Positions 36,929 through 47,487 of a stretch of DNA of 64,000 nucleotides are shown here, piece by piece. Origin of the DNA: Pseudomonas sp. GD03919 (GTDB lineage: Bacteria; Pseudomonadota; Gammaproteobacteria; Pseudomonadales; Pseudomonadaceae); contig NZ_CP104582.1 in assembly GCF_029814935.1 (NCBI RefSeq), positions 2,170,001-2,234,000 of the forward strand. The letters run 5' to 3'. The position numbers were made by a program, and so were the translations under genes. Each line of letters begins with the position of its first letter. The stretch's first letter is position 1. The notes below the pieces were generated by a model. That model had not been told where the DNA came from, searched no databases, and worked only from the letters and a program-made list of their open reading frames with translations.

Positions 36929-38092
36929 ATGAGCCACGAATTGAATCAGCTGCGAAAGTTCGTTTCCCCCGAGATCATCTTTGGTGCCGGCTCCCGGCAT
37001 AACGTCGGCAATTACGCCAAGACCTTCGGCGCGCGCAAGGTATTGATCGTCTCCGATCCCGGTGTGGTTGCCGCTGGCTGGGCTGGCGATGTCGAGGCCA
37101 GCCTGCAGGCCCAGGGCATCGACTACTGCCTGTACACCAAGGTATCGCCCAACCCACGCGTGGAAGAGGTGATGGAGGGCGCCGAGCTGTATCGCAGCGA
37201 GGGTTGCAACGTTATCGTCGCGGTCGGTGGCGGTAGTCCGATGGATTGCGCCAAGGGCATCGGTATCGTGGTCGCCCACGGCCGCAGCATTCTCGAATTC
37301 GAAGGCGTGGACACCATTCGCGTGCCCAGCCCGCCGCTGATCCTGATCCCGACCACCGCCGGCACCTCGGCCGATGTGTCGCAGTTCGTGATCATCTCCA
37401 ACCAGCAGGAGCGGATGAAGTTCTCCATCGTCAGCAAGGCTGTGGTGCCGGACGTGTCGCTGATCGATCCGGAAACCACCCTGAGCATGGATCCGTTCCT
37501 CAGCGCCTGTACCGGCATCGACGCCATGGTGCACGCCATCGAGGCGTTCGTTTCCACCGGCCACGGCCCGCTGACCGATCCGCATGCGCTGGAAGCCATG
37601 CGCCTGATCAACGGCAACCTGGTGCAGATGATCGCCAACCCGGGTGATATCGCTCTGCGCGAGAAGATCATGCTCGGCAGCATGCAGGCCGGTCTGGCCT
37701 TCTCCAACGCGATTCTCGGCGCGGTGCATGCCATGAGCCACAGCCTCGGCGGTTTCCTCGATCTGCCCCATGGCCTGTGCAATGCGGTACTGGTCGAGCA
37801 TGTGGTGGCGTTCAACTACAGCGCCGCGCCGGAGCGTTTCAAGGTCATCGCCGAAACCCTCGGCATCGACTGCCGCGGGCTCAATCACGCGCAGATCCGC
37901 CAGCGCCTGGTCGAGCATCTGATCGCCTTCAAGCATGCCGTGGGCTTCCGTGAAACCCTCGGTTTGCACGGCGTGAGCACGTCGGACATTCCGTTTTTGT
38001 CCAGCCATGCCATGGACGATCCGTGCATCCTCACCAACCCGCGCGAGTCGACCCAGCGCGACGTCGAGGTGGTGTATGGCGAGGCGCTCTGA
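36929..38092 (+). CDS. ercA: iron-containing alcohol dehydrogenase ErcA
   Basis: A group III (iron) alcohol dehydrogenase, 387 aa. NAD-binding GGGSPMDCAKGI and IPTTAGTSADVS, metal-ligand region with CTGIDAMVHAIEA, GAVHAMSHSLGG and LPHGLCNA. In P. aeruginosa ErcA (PA1991) is needed for signalling to the ethanol oxidation system rather than for bulk flux. It overlaps the kinase gene ercS by 17 bases, which fits an enzyme that makes or removes a signal sensed by ErcS (inference). Confidence 0.93.
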   Translation: MSHELNQLRKFVSPEIIFGAGSRHNVGNYAKTFGARKVLIVSDPGVVAAGWAGDVEASLQAQGIDYCLYTKVSPNPRVEEVMEGAELYRSEGCNVIVAVGGGSPMDCAKGIGIVVAHGRSILEFEGVDTIRVPSPPLILIPTTAGTSADVSQFVIISNQQERMKFSIVSKAVVPDVSLIDPETTLSMDPFLSACTGIDAMVHAIEAFVSTGHGPLTDPHALEAMRLINGNLVQMIANPGDIALREKIMLGSMQAGLAFSNAILGAVHAMSHSLGGFLDLPHGLCNAVLVEHVVAFNYSAAPERFKVIAETLGIDCRGLNHAQIRQRLVEHLIAFKHAVGFRETLGLHGVSTSDIPFLSSHAMDDPCILTNPRESTQRDVEVVYGEAL

Positions 38093-39800
38093 CGAAGCGC
38101 TGGCCGGGCTGCTCGGGCTCAGCAGCCAGTCGGCGCGCAAGAGTCACTACCCCGAGCTGCTGGCGCGCCTGGAAGAGCTGGAAACCGAGCGCAATCGCTA
38201 CAAATGGCTGTTCGAGCACGCGGTGCACGGCATCATCCAGGCCAGCCTGCAGGATGGCGTGCTGGCGGCCAATCCGGCGATGGCGCGCATGCTCGGCTAC
38301 GACGATCCGCAGCAGGTGCTGTGGTCGCTGGGCGACCTGGCGCGGCACCTGTTCGTCGGTGGTTTCGACGAGCTGGAAGTGATTCGCCAGCGCCTGAGCC
38401 AGGGCCAGGCCCTGCTCGGCTACGAAACGCGCCTGCGCCGGCGCGATGGCAGCACCATCGACGTGTTGATGAATCTGTTGCTCAAGCCCGAGGGGGACGG
38501 GGTCTTCGAAGGTTTCGTCGCCGATATCACCGAGCGCAAGCAGGCGCAGCAGCGCCTGCAGCAACTCAATGACGAACTGGAGCGTCGCGTTGCCGCGCGT
38601 ACCTATGAGCTGCTCGAATCTAACCGCAACCTGCAACGGCAGATCGAGGAGCGCGAGCGTATCGAGTTGGCCCTGCGCGAAGCGCGCGACGCGGCCGAGG
38701 CGGCCAACCGCAGCAAGGACAAGTACCTGGCCGCGGCCAGCCATGATCTGCTGCAACCGCTCAACGCCGCGCGCCTGCTGATTTCCACCCTGCGTGAGCG
38801 CGAGCTGCCCGGCGCCGAACGGAATCTGGTCGAGCGCAGCCACCTGGCCCTGGAAGGCGCTGAGGATTTGCTGGCGGATCTGCTGGACATTTCCAAGCTG
38901 GATCAGGCGGCGATCAAGCCGGATCTCGATGTCTATCGCCTGGAAGAGGTGCTCGCGCCGCTGGTATCTGAATTCGACAGCGTGGCCTCGGCCAGTGGTT
39001 TGCGCCTGCGGGCGCGAGTCCCGAGTTATGCGGTACACACCGATTTCCGTCTGCTGACGCGCATCCTGCGCAACTTCCTCAGTAATGCGTGCCGCTACAC
39101 CGAGCGTGGCGGCGTGCTGCTTGGCGCACGTCGGCGTGGCGCTTTCGTCGAGCTGCAGGTATGGGACAGTGGCCGCGGTATCGCCGCCGATCAGCTGGAC
39201 ACGATCTTCCTTGAATTCAGTCAACTGGAGGTCGGGCGGGCGGCCGAGCGCAAGGGCGTTGGCCTGGGCCTGGCTATCGTCGAGCGTATCGCACGCATGC
39301 TGGGCTATCCGGTGCAGGTGTTCTCGCAGCCAGGGCGTGGTTCCGTCTTCAGTATCCGCGTGCCGCTGGCGCAGGAGGCTCCGCGGCGCCAGGTACAATC
39401 CGCTGCGCAGCCGATCCTCGGTAACCCCCTACCGGGGCGGCGCCTGCTGGTGATCGATAATGAAGTCGACATCCTGCACAGCATGGCCGCACTGCTCGGC
39501 CAATGGGGTTGCGAAGTGATCACGGCAGTCGATCTGCCCGAGGCCTTGCAGCGGCTGGAGGGCAGGGCGCCGGAGGTGATCCTGGCCGATTTCCACCTCG
39601 ATCATGGCGTGCTCGGTTGTCAGGTGATTCAGCAATTGCGTGACGAATTTTCCAGACCGATCCCGGCTCTGATCATCAGCGCCGATCGCAGCGATGCCTG
39701 CAGTCGTGATCTGCAGGCCCTGGGTGCGCCGCTGCTGAACAAGCCGGTCAAGCCAGGCAAGTTACGTGCGGTGCTTAGCCAGCTTCTGATGGAAACGTGA
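38076..39800 (+). CDS. ercS: hybrid sensor histidine kinase ErcS
   Basis: A soluble hybrid kinase, 574 aa. One PAS domain (about 45-160: WLFEHAVHGIIQ, MLGYDDPQQ, ending VADITERKQ), coiled coil, HisKA with AAASHDLLQPLNAARLL (His at about 223), HATPase (DSGRGI; VGLGLAIVERIARML), and a C-terminal receiver with Asp in VILADFHLDHG (about 505). It is shorter than ErcS' because it has a single PAS domain. I start it at ATG 38076, overlapping ercA, where the reading frame becomes protein-like; upstream codons are an ercA shadow. Confidence 0.88.
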   Translation: MARRSDEALAGLLGLSSQSARKSHYPELLARLEELETERNRYKWLFEHAVHGIIQASLQDGVLAANPAMARMLGYDDPQQVLWSLGDLARHLFVGGFDELEVIRQRLSQGQALLGYETRLRRRDGSTIDVLMNLLLKPEGDGVFEGFVADITERKQAQQRLQQLNDELERRVAARTYELLESNRNLQRQIEERERIELALREARDAAEAANRSKDKYLAAASHDLLQPLNAARLLISTLRERELPGAERNLVERSHLALEGAEDLLADLLDISKLDQAAIKPDLDVYRLEEVLAPLVSEFDSVASASGLRLRARVPSYAVHTDFRLLTRILRNFLSNACRYTERGGVLLGARRRGAFVELQVWDSGRGIAADQLDTIFLEFSQLEVGRAAERKGVGLGLAIVERIARMLGYPVQVFSQPGRGSVFSIRVPLAQEAPRRQVQSAAQPILGNPLPGRRLLVIDNEVDILHSMAALLGQWGCEVITAVDLPEALQRLEGRAPEVILADFHLDHGVLGCQVIQQLRDEFSRPIPALIISADRSDACSRDLQALGAPLLNKPVKPGKLRAVLSQLLMET

Positions 39801-39880
39801 ACGGCTGCGGATCGGTGGAGTGAACCTGAGCGATTTTGATGCTGTCTATCGGCTACCTCGTCCCTCAGGAGATAACCACA

Positions 39881-40288
39881 ATGACAATTTCCATGAACCC
39901 CGTTATGCGTCGTCTGGCCGCGATTACCGCGCTGTTTCACCTGTTGCTGGTGGTGCAGATTCCTGCTGCGAACGCGGCAATGGTCGGCACTCACGAGGTG
40001 ATCGCCGAGCAGCAACACAAGGTGGATCAGCAGCAGTTGATGGCCATGCTCGATGACGAGCAAGTGAAGGAGAAACTGATATCGATGGGCGTTGACCGTG
40101 ATCAGGTCGAATCGCGTATCGCCAGCCTGACCCCGGCCGAACTGGCGCAGTTCAACCAGCAGTTGGATCAGGCGCCAGCCGGTGCGGGTGTGGTCGGCAT
40201 TATCGTGTTGTTTCTGGTGATCTTCATCATCACTGATATGCTGTGCGCCACCAACATTTTCAGTTTCGTTAAATGCATAAATCGCTGA
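39881..40288 (+). CDS. PA2779-family small membrane protein
   Basis: A 135-aa protein. Hydrophobic N-terminus (ITALFHLLLVVQIPAANA), a soluble middle (VDRDQVESRIASLTPAELAQF), and a C-terminal transmembrane segment (VVGIIVLFLVIFIITDML) followed by a short Cys-containing tail. The family is defined by P. aeruginosa PA2779 and has no known function. CAGGAG precedes the ATG. It overlaps the peptidase gene by 16 bases, so the two act together. Confidence 0.8.
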   Translation: MTISMNPVMRRLAAITALFHLLLVVQIPAANAAMVGTHEVIAEQQHKVDQQQLMAMLDDEQVKEKLISMGVDRDQVESRIASLTPAELAQFNQQLDQAPAGAGVVGIIVLFLVIFIITDMLCATNIFSFVKCINR

Positions 40289-41226
40289 TTCGCCTCTGCT
40301 GTATCGCATCGATCGTTCTACTCACAGCCTGCGCTCGCTCTCCGGTGTTATCACCGGTGGGCGAGCGTTTGCCTGAGCGGGTGGAGCTCACCGACGTTCC
40401 CTTCTTTCCCCAGGATGCCTACCAGTGCGGACCGGCGGCCTTGGCTACCATGCTCAACCAGCGTGGTGTGCTGACCACGCCTGGTGCGCTCAAGGACAAG
40501 GTCTACATCCCCAGCCGTGAAGGCAGTTTGCAGGTCGAGATGGTCGCCGCCGCGCGCAATCACGAAATGCTGGTGTACCCGTTGCAGCCGCGTCTGGAGG
40601 CGGTGCTCGCCGAGGTGGCCGCCGGCAACCCGGTGCTGGTGCTGCAGAACCTGGCATTCGACTGGTATCCGCAATGGCACTTCGCGGTGGTGGTGGGTTA
40701 CGACCGCCGCGAGCGCACGCTGATTTTACGTTCCGCCACCACGCGCCGGCTCGAAGACAGCTTCAACAGCTTCGACAGAACCTGGGCGCGCGGCGGGCGC
40801 TGGGCGGTCGTGACCTTGCCGCCGGAGCGCTTGCCGGCGCAGGCCGATATGCATGTCTGGATGAAGGCTGCCAACGACCTCGAGCAAACCGGCAATGCGC
40901 AGGCCGCTCGGCGTGCCTATCGCCGCGCCGCCGAGGCCTGGCCGGAGCAGTCGTTGCCCTGGTTCGCGCTGAGCAACAGCCGCTACGCCGATGGCGACCG
41001 CAAGGGCGCCGAGCAGGCATTGCGTGAAAGCCTCAAGCGCGAGCCGGGTTTTGCTGCGGGTTGGTTCAACCTGTCGCAAGTGCTGGGTGAGCAGGGTTGT
41101 GCTTCCGAGGCGCAGCAGGCCCAAGCCTGCGCACAGCGTCTGGCACCGGAGGATTCGCGATTCGCCGCACCGCCGAAAGCCAGTGGTTCTGCTGGGCAGT
41201 GTCAGGCCTTGCCGGCCTGTCCGTGA
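40273..41226 (+). CDS. PA2778-family C39-like cysteine peptidase lipoprotein with TPR tail
   Basis: A 317-aa protein. Lipobox LTAC at 17-20 marks it as a lipoprotein. The papain-like C39 domain has QCGPAALATM (Cys52) and the His in WHFAVVVGYD (about 136), followed by a possible Asp/Asn in ILRSATTRR. The C-terminal third carries tetratricopeptide-like helices (SLPWFALSNSRYADGDRKGA). Its partner is the small membrane protein upstream. Substrate unknown; C39 peptidases classically cleave after double Gly. Confidence 0.85.
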   Translation: MHKSLIRLCCIASIVLLTACARSPVLSPVGERLPERVELTDVPFFPQDAYQCGPAALATMLNQRGVLTTPGALKDKVYIPSREGSLQVEMVAAARNHEMLVYPLQPRLEAVLAEVAAGNPVLVLQNLAFDWYPQWHFAVVVGYDRRERTLILRSATTRRLEDSFNSFDRTWARGGRWAVVTLPPERLPAQADMHVWMKAANDLEQTGNAQAARRAYRRAAEAWPEQSLPWFALSNSRYADGDRKGAEQALRESLKREPGFAAGWFNLSQVLGEQGCASEAQQAQACAQRLAPEDSRFAAPPKASGSAGQCQALPACP

Positions 41227-41230
41227 TGCC

Positions 41231-41264
41231 AATGAAAACGGCGCCCTCGGGCGCCGTTTTCATT
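41231..41264. terminator. bidirectional terminator
   Basis: 15-bp perfect stem AATGAAAACGGCGCC / GGCGCCGTTTTCATT with 4-nt loop, A/T-rich on both outer sides, between convergent genes. Confidence 0.9.
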
Positions 41265-41274
41265 GATGCGTTGC

Positions 41275-42558
41275 TTAGACGCCCAGCTTGTCGCGCAGCG
41301 TGTAGTACCAGGCGCCGATGGCGCTGAACGGCACCTGGAACAGGCGACCACCCGGGAAGGGGTAGTGCGGCAGACCGGCGAAGGCATCGAAGCGTTCGGC
41401 CTGACCACGCAACGCTTCGGCCAGCACCTTGCCCGCCAGGTGGGTGTAGGTCACGCCATGGCCGCTGCAGCCTTGCGAGTAGTAGATGTTGTCACCGATG
41501 CGGCCCACTTGCGGCAGGCGCGACAGGGTCAGCAGGAAGTTGCCGGTCCAGGCGAAGTCGATCTTCACATTCTTCAACTGTGGGAAGGTCTTGAGCATCT
41601 TCGGACGGATGATCGCTTCGATATTGGCCGGGTCGCGTGCGCCGTATACCACGCCACCGCCGTAGATCAGACGCTTGTCGCCGGACAGGCGGTAGTAGTC
41701 GAGCAGGTAGTTGCAGTCCTCGACGCAGTAGTCCTGCGGCAGCAGGCTGGCAGCGACTTCATCGGACAGCGGCTCGGTGGTGATCACCTGGGTGCCGCAG
41801 GGCATCGACTTTGAGGCCAGCTCCGGCACCAGGTTGCCCAGATAGGCGTTGCCGGCGACCACCACGAACTTGGCCTTGATGCGGCCTTCCGGGGTGTGTA
41901 CCACAGGGTTGGCGCCGCGCTCGATGCGAGTGGCTGGGGATTGCTCATAGATCACCCCGCCCAGCGACTCCACTGCAGCAGCCTCGCCCAGAGCCAGATT
42001 CAGCGGATGGATATGGCCGCCGCTCATGTCCAGCATGCCGCCGACGTAGTTCTCGGTGGCCACCACCTCACGGATGCGTTTGGCGTCCATCAGTTCCAGC
42101 TGGGTATGCCCGTAGCGCTCCCACAGCTTCTTTTGCGACTCCAGGTGGCCCATCTGCTTGGCTGTCAGCGCCGCGAACACGCCACCATCCTTCAGGTCGC
42201 ACTGGATGTCGTACTTGGCGATGCGCTCACGGATGATGCGCCCGCCCTCGAATGCCATCTGCCCGAGCAGTTGCGCCTGCTTGGGTCCGACCGTGCGCTC
42301 GATCACGTCGATGTCGCGGCTGTAGCTGTTGACGATCTGCCCGCCGTTGCGTCCGGAAGCGCCGAAGCCAACCTTGGCCGCCTCGACGATGCTCACCTTG
42401 AAACCGTTCTCCAGCAGAAACAGTGCAGTGGACAGACCGGTGTAACCCGCTCCGATGATGCACACATCGGTTTCCACCTCGCCTTGCAGGGCAGGGCGTT
42501 GCGGGGCGGGGTTGGCTGAGGCGGCGTAATAGGATTGTGGGTATGCCGTGTGCGCCAT
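41275..42558 (-). CDS. FAD-dependent gamma-glutamylpolyamine oxidase (PauB/PuuB-type)
   Basis: DAO-family flavoenzyme of 427 aa. Rossmann motif CIIGAGYTGLSTALFLLE (about 33-50), GFGASGRNGGQIV, and C-terminal GNFLLTLSRLPQVGRIG and YSQGCSGHGVTYTHLAGK. Closest in appearance to P. aeruginosa PA2776 (PauB3), which oxidises gamma-glutamylated polyamines; E. coli PuuB is a relative. Substrate specificity cannot be read from the sequence. It is a single gene, convergent with the peptidase gene. Confidence 0.85.
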   Translation of the reverse strand: MAHTAYPQSYYAASANPAPQRPALQGEVETDVCIIGAGYTGLSTALFLLENGFKVSIVEAAKVGFGASGRNGGQIVNSYSRDIDVIERTVGPKQAQLLGQMAFEGGRIIRERIAKYDIQCDLKDGGVFAALTAKQMGHLESQKKLWERYGHTQLELMDAKRIREVVATENYVGGMLDMSGGHIHPLNLALGEAAAVESLGGVIYEQSPATRIERGANPVVHTPEGRIKAKFVVVAGNAYLGNLVPELASKSMPCGTQVITTEPLSDEVAASLLPQDYCVEDCNYLLDYYRLSGDKRLIYGGGVVYGARDPANIEAIIRPKMLKTFPQLKNVKIDFAWTGNFLLTLSRLPQVGRIGDNIYYSQGCSGHGVTYTHLAGKVLAEALRGQAERFDAFAGLPHYPFPGGRLFQVPFSAIGAWYYTLRDKLGV

Positions 42559-42701
42559 CTTGAACCTCTGTTCTTTATTTTTTACGAATGAATCGATGCT
42601 ACCTGAGTTGAAAATAGCCGGCTAGTGTCCGTGCAAAATATTCAACGTACCTGCTTTGAATAAAAAATTGGCCTATTTCAGTGAGTTAGCGAAAAAATCT
42701 G

Positions 42702-42729
42702 TTGACTGCCAAAAAGATCTGCGTAGAAT
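42702..42729 (+). promoter_or_regulatory. sigma-70 promoter of tRNA-Val
   Basis: -35 TTGACT (42702-42707) and -10 TAGAAT (42724-42729) with a 16-bp spacer, ending 13 bases before the tRNA 5' end. The upstream gap 42559-42701 is AT-rich and without a gene. Confidence 0.75.
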
Positions 42730-42742
42730 GCGCACCCATCGA

Positions 42743-42819
42743 AGGCACATAGCTCAGTTGGTTAGAGCACCACCTTGACATGGTGGGGGTCGTTGGTTCG
42801 AGTCCAATTGTGCCTACCA
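42743..42819 (+). tRNA. tRNA-Val (anticodon GAC)
   Basis: 77 nt including encoded CCA. The acceptor stem AGGCACA/TGTGCCT, D-arm AGCTCAGTTGGTTAGAGC, anticodon loop CTTGACATG with GAC at 42777-42779, and T-arm GGTTCGAGTCC are all present. Confidence 0.96.
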
Positions 42820-42829
42820 AATCGATAAA

Positions 42830-42856
42830 AAGGGGTCGCTAAGCGACCCCTTTTTT
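42830..42856 (+). terminator. terminator after tRNA-Val
   Basis: Stem AGGGGTCGC/GCGACCCCT with a short loop and a run of six T. The stretch 42857-43083 up to thrS shows no gene; GTGACC..GGTCAC at about 43041-43061 could form a hairpin in the thrS leader. Confidence 0.9.
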
Positions 42857-43083
42857 ATTGCTCGAATTCTTCGGGCAGGCTTTGCGAGTTTGTTTCAGGC
42901 GGCAGCTTGTCAGGGCTCAGGCTTTCTGAAAGCATCCGCACTCTTTACTTCCAGTGACTTGGTTCGGTCTGGTTGGCCTTTGGGCTCCTGCCATCGTTAG
43001 GTGGGTATACCGCTGAATCGCTTCCTGGCTCATCCCAACCCACGTGACCTTTGGTAGGGGTCACCACTAGGAGAGGAGGCGCC

Positions 43084-45006
43084 ATGCCCACCATTACTCT
43101 TCCCGACGGCAGTCAACGTTCGTTCGATCATCCGGTATCCGTGCTGGAGGTCGCTCAATCCATTGGTGCGGGCCTGGCCAAGGCCACCCTGGCAGGCAAG
43201 GTCAACGGCAAGCAGGTCGATGCCTGTGACGTGATCGATACCGATGCCACCTTGCAGATCATCACGCCGAAGGACGAAGAGGGGCTGGAGATCATCCGTC
43301 ACTCCTGTGCTCACCTGGTTGGGCATGCCGTCAAGCAGCTGTACCCGAATGCCAAGATGGTAATCGGCCCGGTCATCGATGAAGGCTTCTATTACGATAT
43401 CGCCATCGACCGTCCCTTTACCCCGGAAGACATGGCGGCCATCGAGAAGCGCATGGCCGAGCTGATCGACAAGGACTACGACATCATCAAGAAGATGACG
43501 CCGCGTGCCGAGGTCATCGAGCTGTTCAAGTCGCGCGGCGAGGAATACAAGCTGCGGCTGATCGACGACATGCCGGATGAGCAGGCCATGGGCCTGTACT
43601 TCCATGAGGAATACGTCGACATGTGCCGTGGCCCGCACGTGCCGAATACCCGCTTCCTCAAGGCCTTCAAGCTCACCCGTATTTCCGGCGCCTACTGGCG
43701 CGGCGACTCGAAGAACGAGCAATTGCAGCGCATTTATGGCACTGCCTGGGCTGACAAGAAGCAGCTGGCTGCCTATATCCAGCGCATCGAAGAGGCTGAA
43801 AAGCGCGATCACCGCCGTATCGGCAAGCAGCTCGACCTGTTCCATCTGCAGGAAGAAGCGCCGGGCATGGTGTTCTGGCACCCCAATGGCTGGACTGTCT
43901 ACCAGGTGCTGGAGCAGTACATGCGCCAGGTGCAGCGTGAGAATGGCTACGTGGAAGTGCGCACGCCGCAGGTGGTCGATCGCATTCTGTGGGAGCGTTC
44001 CGGGCACTGGTCCAACTACGCCGAGAATATGTTCACCACGGCTTCGGAAAGTCGCGATTACGCGGTCAAGCCGATGAACTGCCCGTGCCATGTGCAGATC
44101 TTTAATCAGGGCCTGAAGTCCTACCGCGACCTGCCGCTGCGTCTGGCCGAGTTCGGTGCCTGTCACCGCAACGAGCCGTCCGGCGCGCTGCACGGCATCA
44201 TGCGTGTGCGTGGCTTCGTGCAGGACGATGCGCATATCTTCTGCACCGAGGATCAGGTGAAGAAGGAAGCGGCCGATTTCATCAAGCTGACCCTGCAGGT
44301 CTATGCCGACTTCGGTTTCACCGATATCGCCATGAAGCTCTCGACCCGTCCTGCCAAGCGCGTGGGCTCCGATGAGCTGTGGGATCGCGCCGAAGGTGCG
44401 CTGGCTGAGGCGCTGAACGAGTCCGGTTTGGCCTGGGAATACCAGCCGGGCGAGGGCGCCTTCTATGGCCCGAAGATCGAATTCACTCTGCGTGACTGTC
44501 TGGGGCGTAACTGGCAGTGCGGTACGCTGCAGTACGATCCGAACCTGCCTGAGCGTCTGGATGCCAGCTACATCGCCGAAGACAACAACCGCAAACGTCC
44601 GGTCATGCTGCACCGCGCGATTCTCGGTTCGTTCGAGCGTTTCATCGGCATGCTGATCGAGCACTACGCCGGTTCCTTCCCGGCCTGGCTCGCGCCGACC
44701 CAGGCGGTGATCATGAATATCACCGACAAGCAGGCCGATTTTGCCCGCGAAGCGGAGAAAACTCTCAATCAAAGCGGTTTTCGTGCCAAGGTTGACTTGA
44801 GAAACGAAAAGATCGGCTTTAAAATCCGCGAGCATACCTTGCTCAAGGTTCCCTATCTCTTGGTTATTGGAGATCGGGAAGTCGAGACACGATCCGTTGC
44901 TGTGCGCACCCGCGAAGGCGTCGACCTGGGGTCAATGCCTCTCGAGCAGTTCGCCGCGCAGTTGCAGCAAGCGGTTTCCCGGCGTGGTCGCCAAGATTTG
45001 GAGTAA
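43084..45006 (+). CDS. thrS: threonyl-tRNA synthetase
   Basis: Class II synthetase charging tRNA-Thr, 640 aa, full length. The N-terminal TGS domain ([20 protein letters not shown]), second additional editing domain with [14 protein letters not shown] and the YYDI region, the catalytic core with [10 protein letters not shown] (zinc Cys) and [19 protein letters not shown] (motif 2), and an anticodon-binding domain at the C-terminus. AGGAGAGGAGG lies upstream of ATG 43084. It heads the translation-factor operon thrS-infC-rpmI-rplT. Confidence 0.97.
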   Translation: MPTITLPDGSQRSFDHPVSVLEVAQSIGAGLAKATLAGKVNGKQVDACDVIDTDATLQIITPKDEEGLEIIRHSCAHLVGHAVKQLYPNAKMVIGPVIDEGFYYDIAIDRPFTPEDMAAIEKRMAELIDKDYDIIKKMTPRAEVIELFKSRGEEYKLRLIDDMPDEQAMGLYFHEEYVDMCRGPHVPNTRFLKAFKLTRISGAYWRGDSKNEQLQRIYGTAWADKKQLAAYIQRIEEAEKRDHRRIGKQLDLFHLQEEAPGMVFWHPNGWTVYQVLEQYMRQVQRENGYVEVRTPQVVDRILWERSGHWSNYAENMFTTASESRDYAVKPMNCPCHVQIFNQGLKSYRDLPLRLAEFGACHRNEPSGALHGIMRVRGFVQDDAHIFCTEDQVKKEAADFIKLTLQVYADFGFTDIAMKLSTRPAKRVGSDELWDRAEGALAEALNESGLAWEYQPGEGAFYGPKIEFTLRDCLGRNWQCGTLQYDPNLPERLDASYIAEDNNRKRPVMLHRAILGSFERFIGMLIEHYAGSFPAWLAPTQAVIMNITDKQADFAREAEKTLNQSGFRAKVDLRNEKIGFKIREHTLLKVPYLLVIGDREVETRSVAVRTREGVDLGSMPLEQFAAQLQQAVSRRGRQDLE

Positions 45007-45011
45007 GAACT

Positions 45012-45557
45012 ATTAAGCGTGATATGAGACAGGACAAGCGGGCCGCCCCCAAGGCGCCGATCAACGAGAACATCACTGCACGTGAGGTTCGTCTGATTGG
45101 CGCGGACGGCCAGCAGATTGGTGTGGTTTCCATCGATGAAGCGTTGAACGCTGCCGAGGAAGCCAAGCTGGATCTGGTGGAGATTTCCGCAGACGCGGTG
45201 CCACCGGTTTGCCGCATCATGGACTACGGCAAGCACCTGTTCGAGAAGAAAAAGCAGGCTGCTATTGCCAAGAAGAACCAGCACCAGCAGCAGATCAAAG
45301 AGATCAAGTTTCGTCCAGGGACGGAAGAAGGGGATTACCAGGTAAAACTACGCAACCTGGTACGTTTCCTTGAAGATGGGGACAAGGCCAAGGTATCGCT
45401 TCGATTCCGTGGCCGTGAGATGGCCCACCAGGAGCTGGGTATGGAGCTGCTTAAGCGGGTCGAAGCCGACCTCGGCGAACTCGGCACCGTAGAACAGCAT
45501 CCTAAGCTGGAAGGACGCCAGCTGATGATGGTCATCGCTCCCAAGAAGCGTAAATAA
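45012..45557 (+). CDS. infC: translation initiation factor IF-3, probable ATT start
   Basis: IF-3 binds the 30S subunit and checks start-codon choice. Starting at ATT 45012 the product is 181 aa ([22 protein letters not shown]). The ribosome site GGAG at 45000-45003 is 8 bases from this ATT but 20 from the first ATG (45024), so ATT is the better start. AUU initiation is the known basis of IF-3 autoregulation in E. coli. The N-terminal domain, Lys-rich linker ([18 protein letters not shown]) and C-terminal domain ([20 protein letters not shown]) are intact. It lies 5 bases after the thrS stop. Confidence 0.95.
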   Translation: MKRDMRQDKRAAPKAPINENITAREVRLIGADGQQIGVVSIDEALNAAEEAKLDLVEISADAVPPVCRIMDYGKHLFEKKKQAAIAKKNQHQQQIKEIKFRPGTEEGDYQVKLRNLVRFLEDGDKAKVSLRFRGREMAHQELGMELLKRVEADLGELGTVEQHPKLEGRQLMMVIAPKKRK

Positions 45558-45617
45558 CCTCCCGGGCACTGGCAGGCCTGATGGTTATCAGTTGTTAATG
45601 AATGCGGAGTACTAAAC

Positions 45618-45812
45618 ATGCCAAAAATGAAAACCAAGAGCGGCGCTGCAAAGCGCTTCCTGAAGACTGCTTCGGGTTACAAGCACAAGCACGCTTTCAA
45701 GAGCCACATCCTGACCAAGATGTCCACCAAGCGTAAGCGCCAGCTGCGTGGCAGCTCGCTGATCGGTCCGTCGGACGTCGCAAAAGTCGAGCGCATGCTG
45801 CGCGTTCGTTAA
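45618..45812 (+). CDS. rpmI: ribosomal protein bL35
   Basis: A 64-aa basic protein of the large subunit: [20 protein letters not shown] at the start, with Lys/Arg-rich [20 protein letters not shown]. Standard length. It lies between infC and rplT in the conserved order. Confidence 0.97.
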   Translation: MPKMKTKSGAAKRFLKTASGYKHKHAFKSHILTKMSTKRKRQLRGSSLIGPSDVAKVERMLRVR

Positions 45813-45841
45813 TCGGTCAAGATATCTAGAGGTAATTACTC

Positions 45842-46198
45842 ATGGCTCGTGTTAAGCGTGGCGTTATCGCTCGTGCTCGTCACAAAAAAATCCTGAAGCT
45901 CGCCAAGGGCTACTACGGTGCGCGTTCGCGCGTGTTCCGCGTCGCCAAGCAGGCGGTGATCAAGGCAGGCCAATACGCCTACCGTGACCGCCGTCAGCGC
46001 AAGCGTCAGTTCCGTGCACTGTGGATCGCTCGTATCAACGCTGGTGCTCGCGTCAACGGTCTGTCCTACAGCCGTCTGATCGCTGGCCTGAAGAAAGCGT
46101 CGATCGAAATCGACCGTAAGGTTCTGGCTGATCTGGCAGTGAACGAAAAAGCGGCGTTTGCTGCGATTGTCGAGAAGGCCAAGGCCGTTCTGGCTTAA
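45842..46198 (+). CDS. rplT: ribosomal protein bL20
   Basis: A 118-aa 23S rRNA-binding protein needed for early 50S assembly. [20 protein letters not shown] and [20 protein letters not shown] are diagnostic. In E. coli L20 represses its own operon by binding the rpmI leader; no test of that here. Standard length. Confidence 0.97.
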   Translation: MARVKRGVIARARHKKILKLAKGYYGARSRVFRVAKQAVIKAGQYAYRDRRQRKRQFRALWIARINAGARVNGLSYSRLIAGLKKASIEIDRKVLADLAVNEKAAFAAIVEKAKAVLA

Positions 46199-46212
46199 GT
46201 CCCCCGACAATT

Positions 46213-46275
46213 CACCGGGCTCGCCCGGTGGCAACGTCAAAGATAGGGGAAGAGCCTTAACAGCTCTTCCCCTAT
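46213..46275 (+). terminator. two hairpins in the rplT-pheS gap
   Basis: CACCGGG/CCCGGTG (46213-46230) and a 13-bp stem ATAGGGGAAGAGC / GCTCTTCCCCTAT (46243-46275), the latter followed only by TTCGTATC. The weak U-tract suggests partial termination or attenuation before pheST. I see no Phe-rich leader peptide. Confidence 0.6.
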
Positions 46276-46295
46276 TTCGTATCTGGAGTCTGTAA

Positions 46296-47312
<1,017 letters not shown>

Positions 47313-47368
47313 CAACCGTCCCTCGTGATCGAATTCATTTAGCGTGACAGTCGCGTAGCGACGCTTCC

Positions 47369-47418
47369 TTCAATCCTTCTCCCTCGGGAGAAGGTGGCGC
47401 AAAGCGCCGGATGAGGGT
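47369..47418. repeat. hairpin repeat CCTTCTCCCTCGGGAGAAGG
   Basis: Perfect hairpin CCTTCTCCC TC GGGAGAAGG followed by TGGCGCAAAGCGCCGGATGA, a widespread proteobacterial intergenic repeat. It separates pheS from pheT, which are usually almost adjacent. Confidence 0.7.
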
Positions 47419-47487
47419 GGGGTATGCAGCGTAGGCTTGCATGATGAGGGTGCCTGCGCGGCATGCCCGTCAAGGAGAACAGACAAC

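Noticed and set aside
43030..44835. 601-codon open frame antisense to thrS
   Set aside because: Shadow of a highly conserved essential gene; no recognisable protein features.
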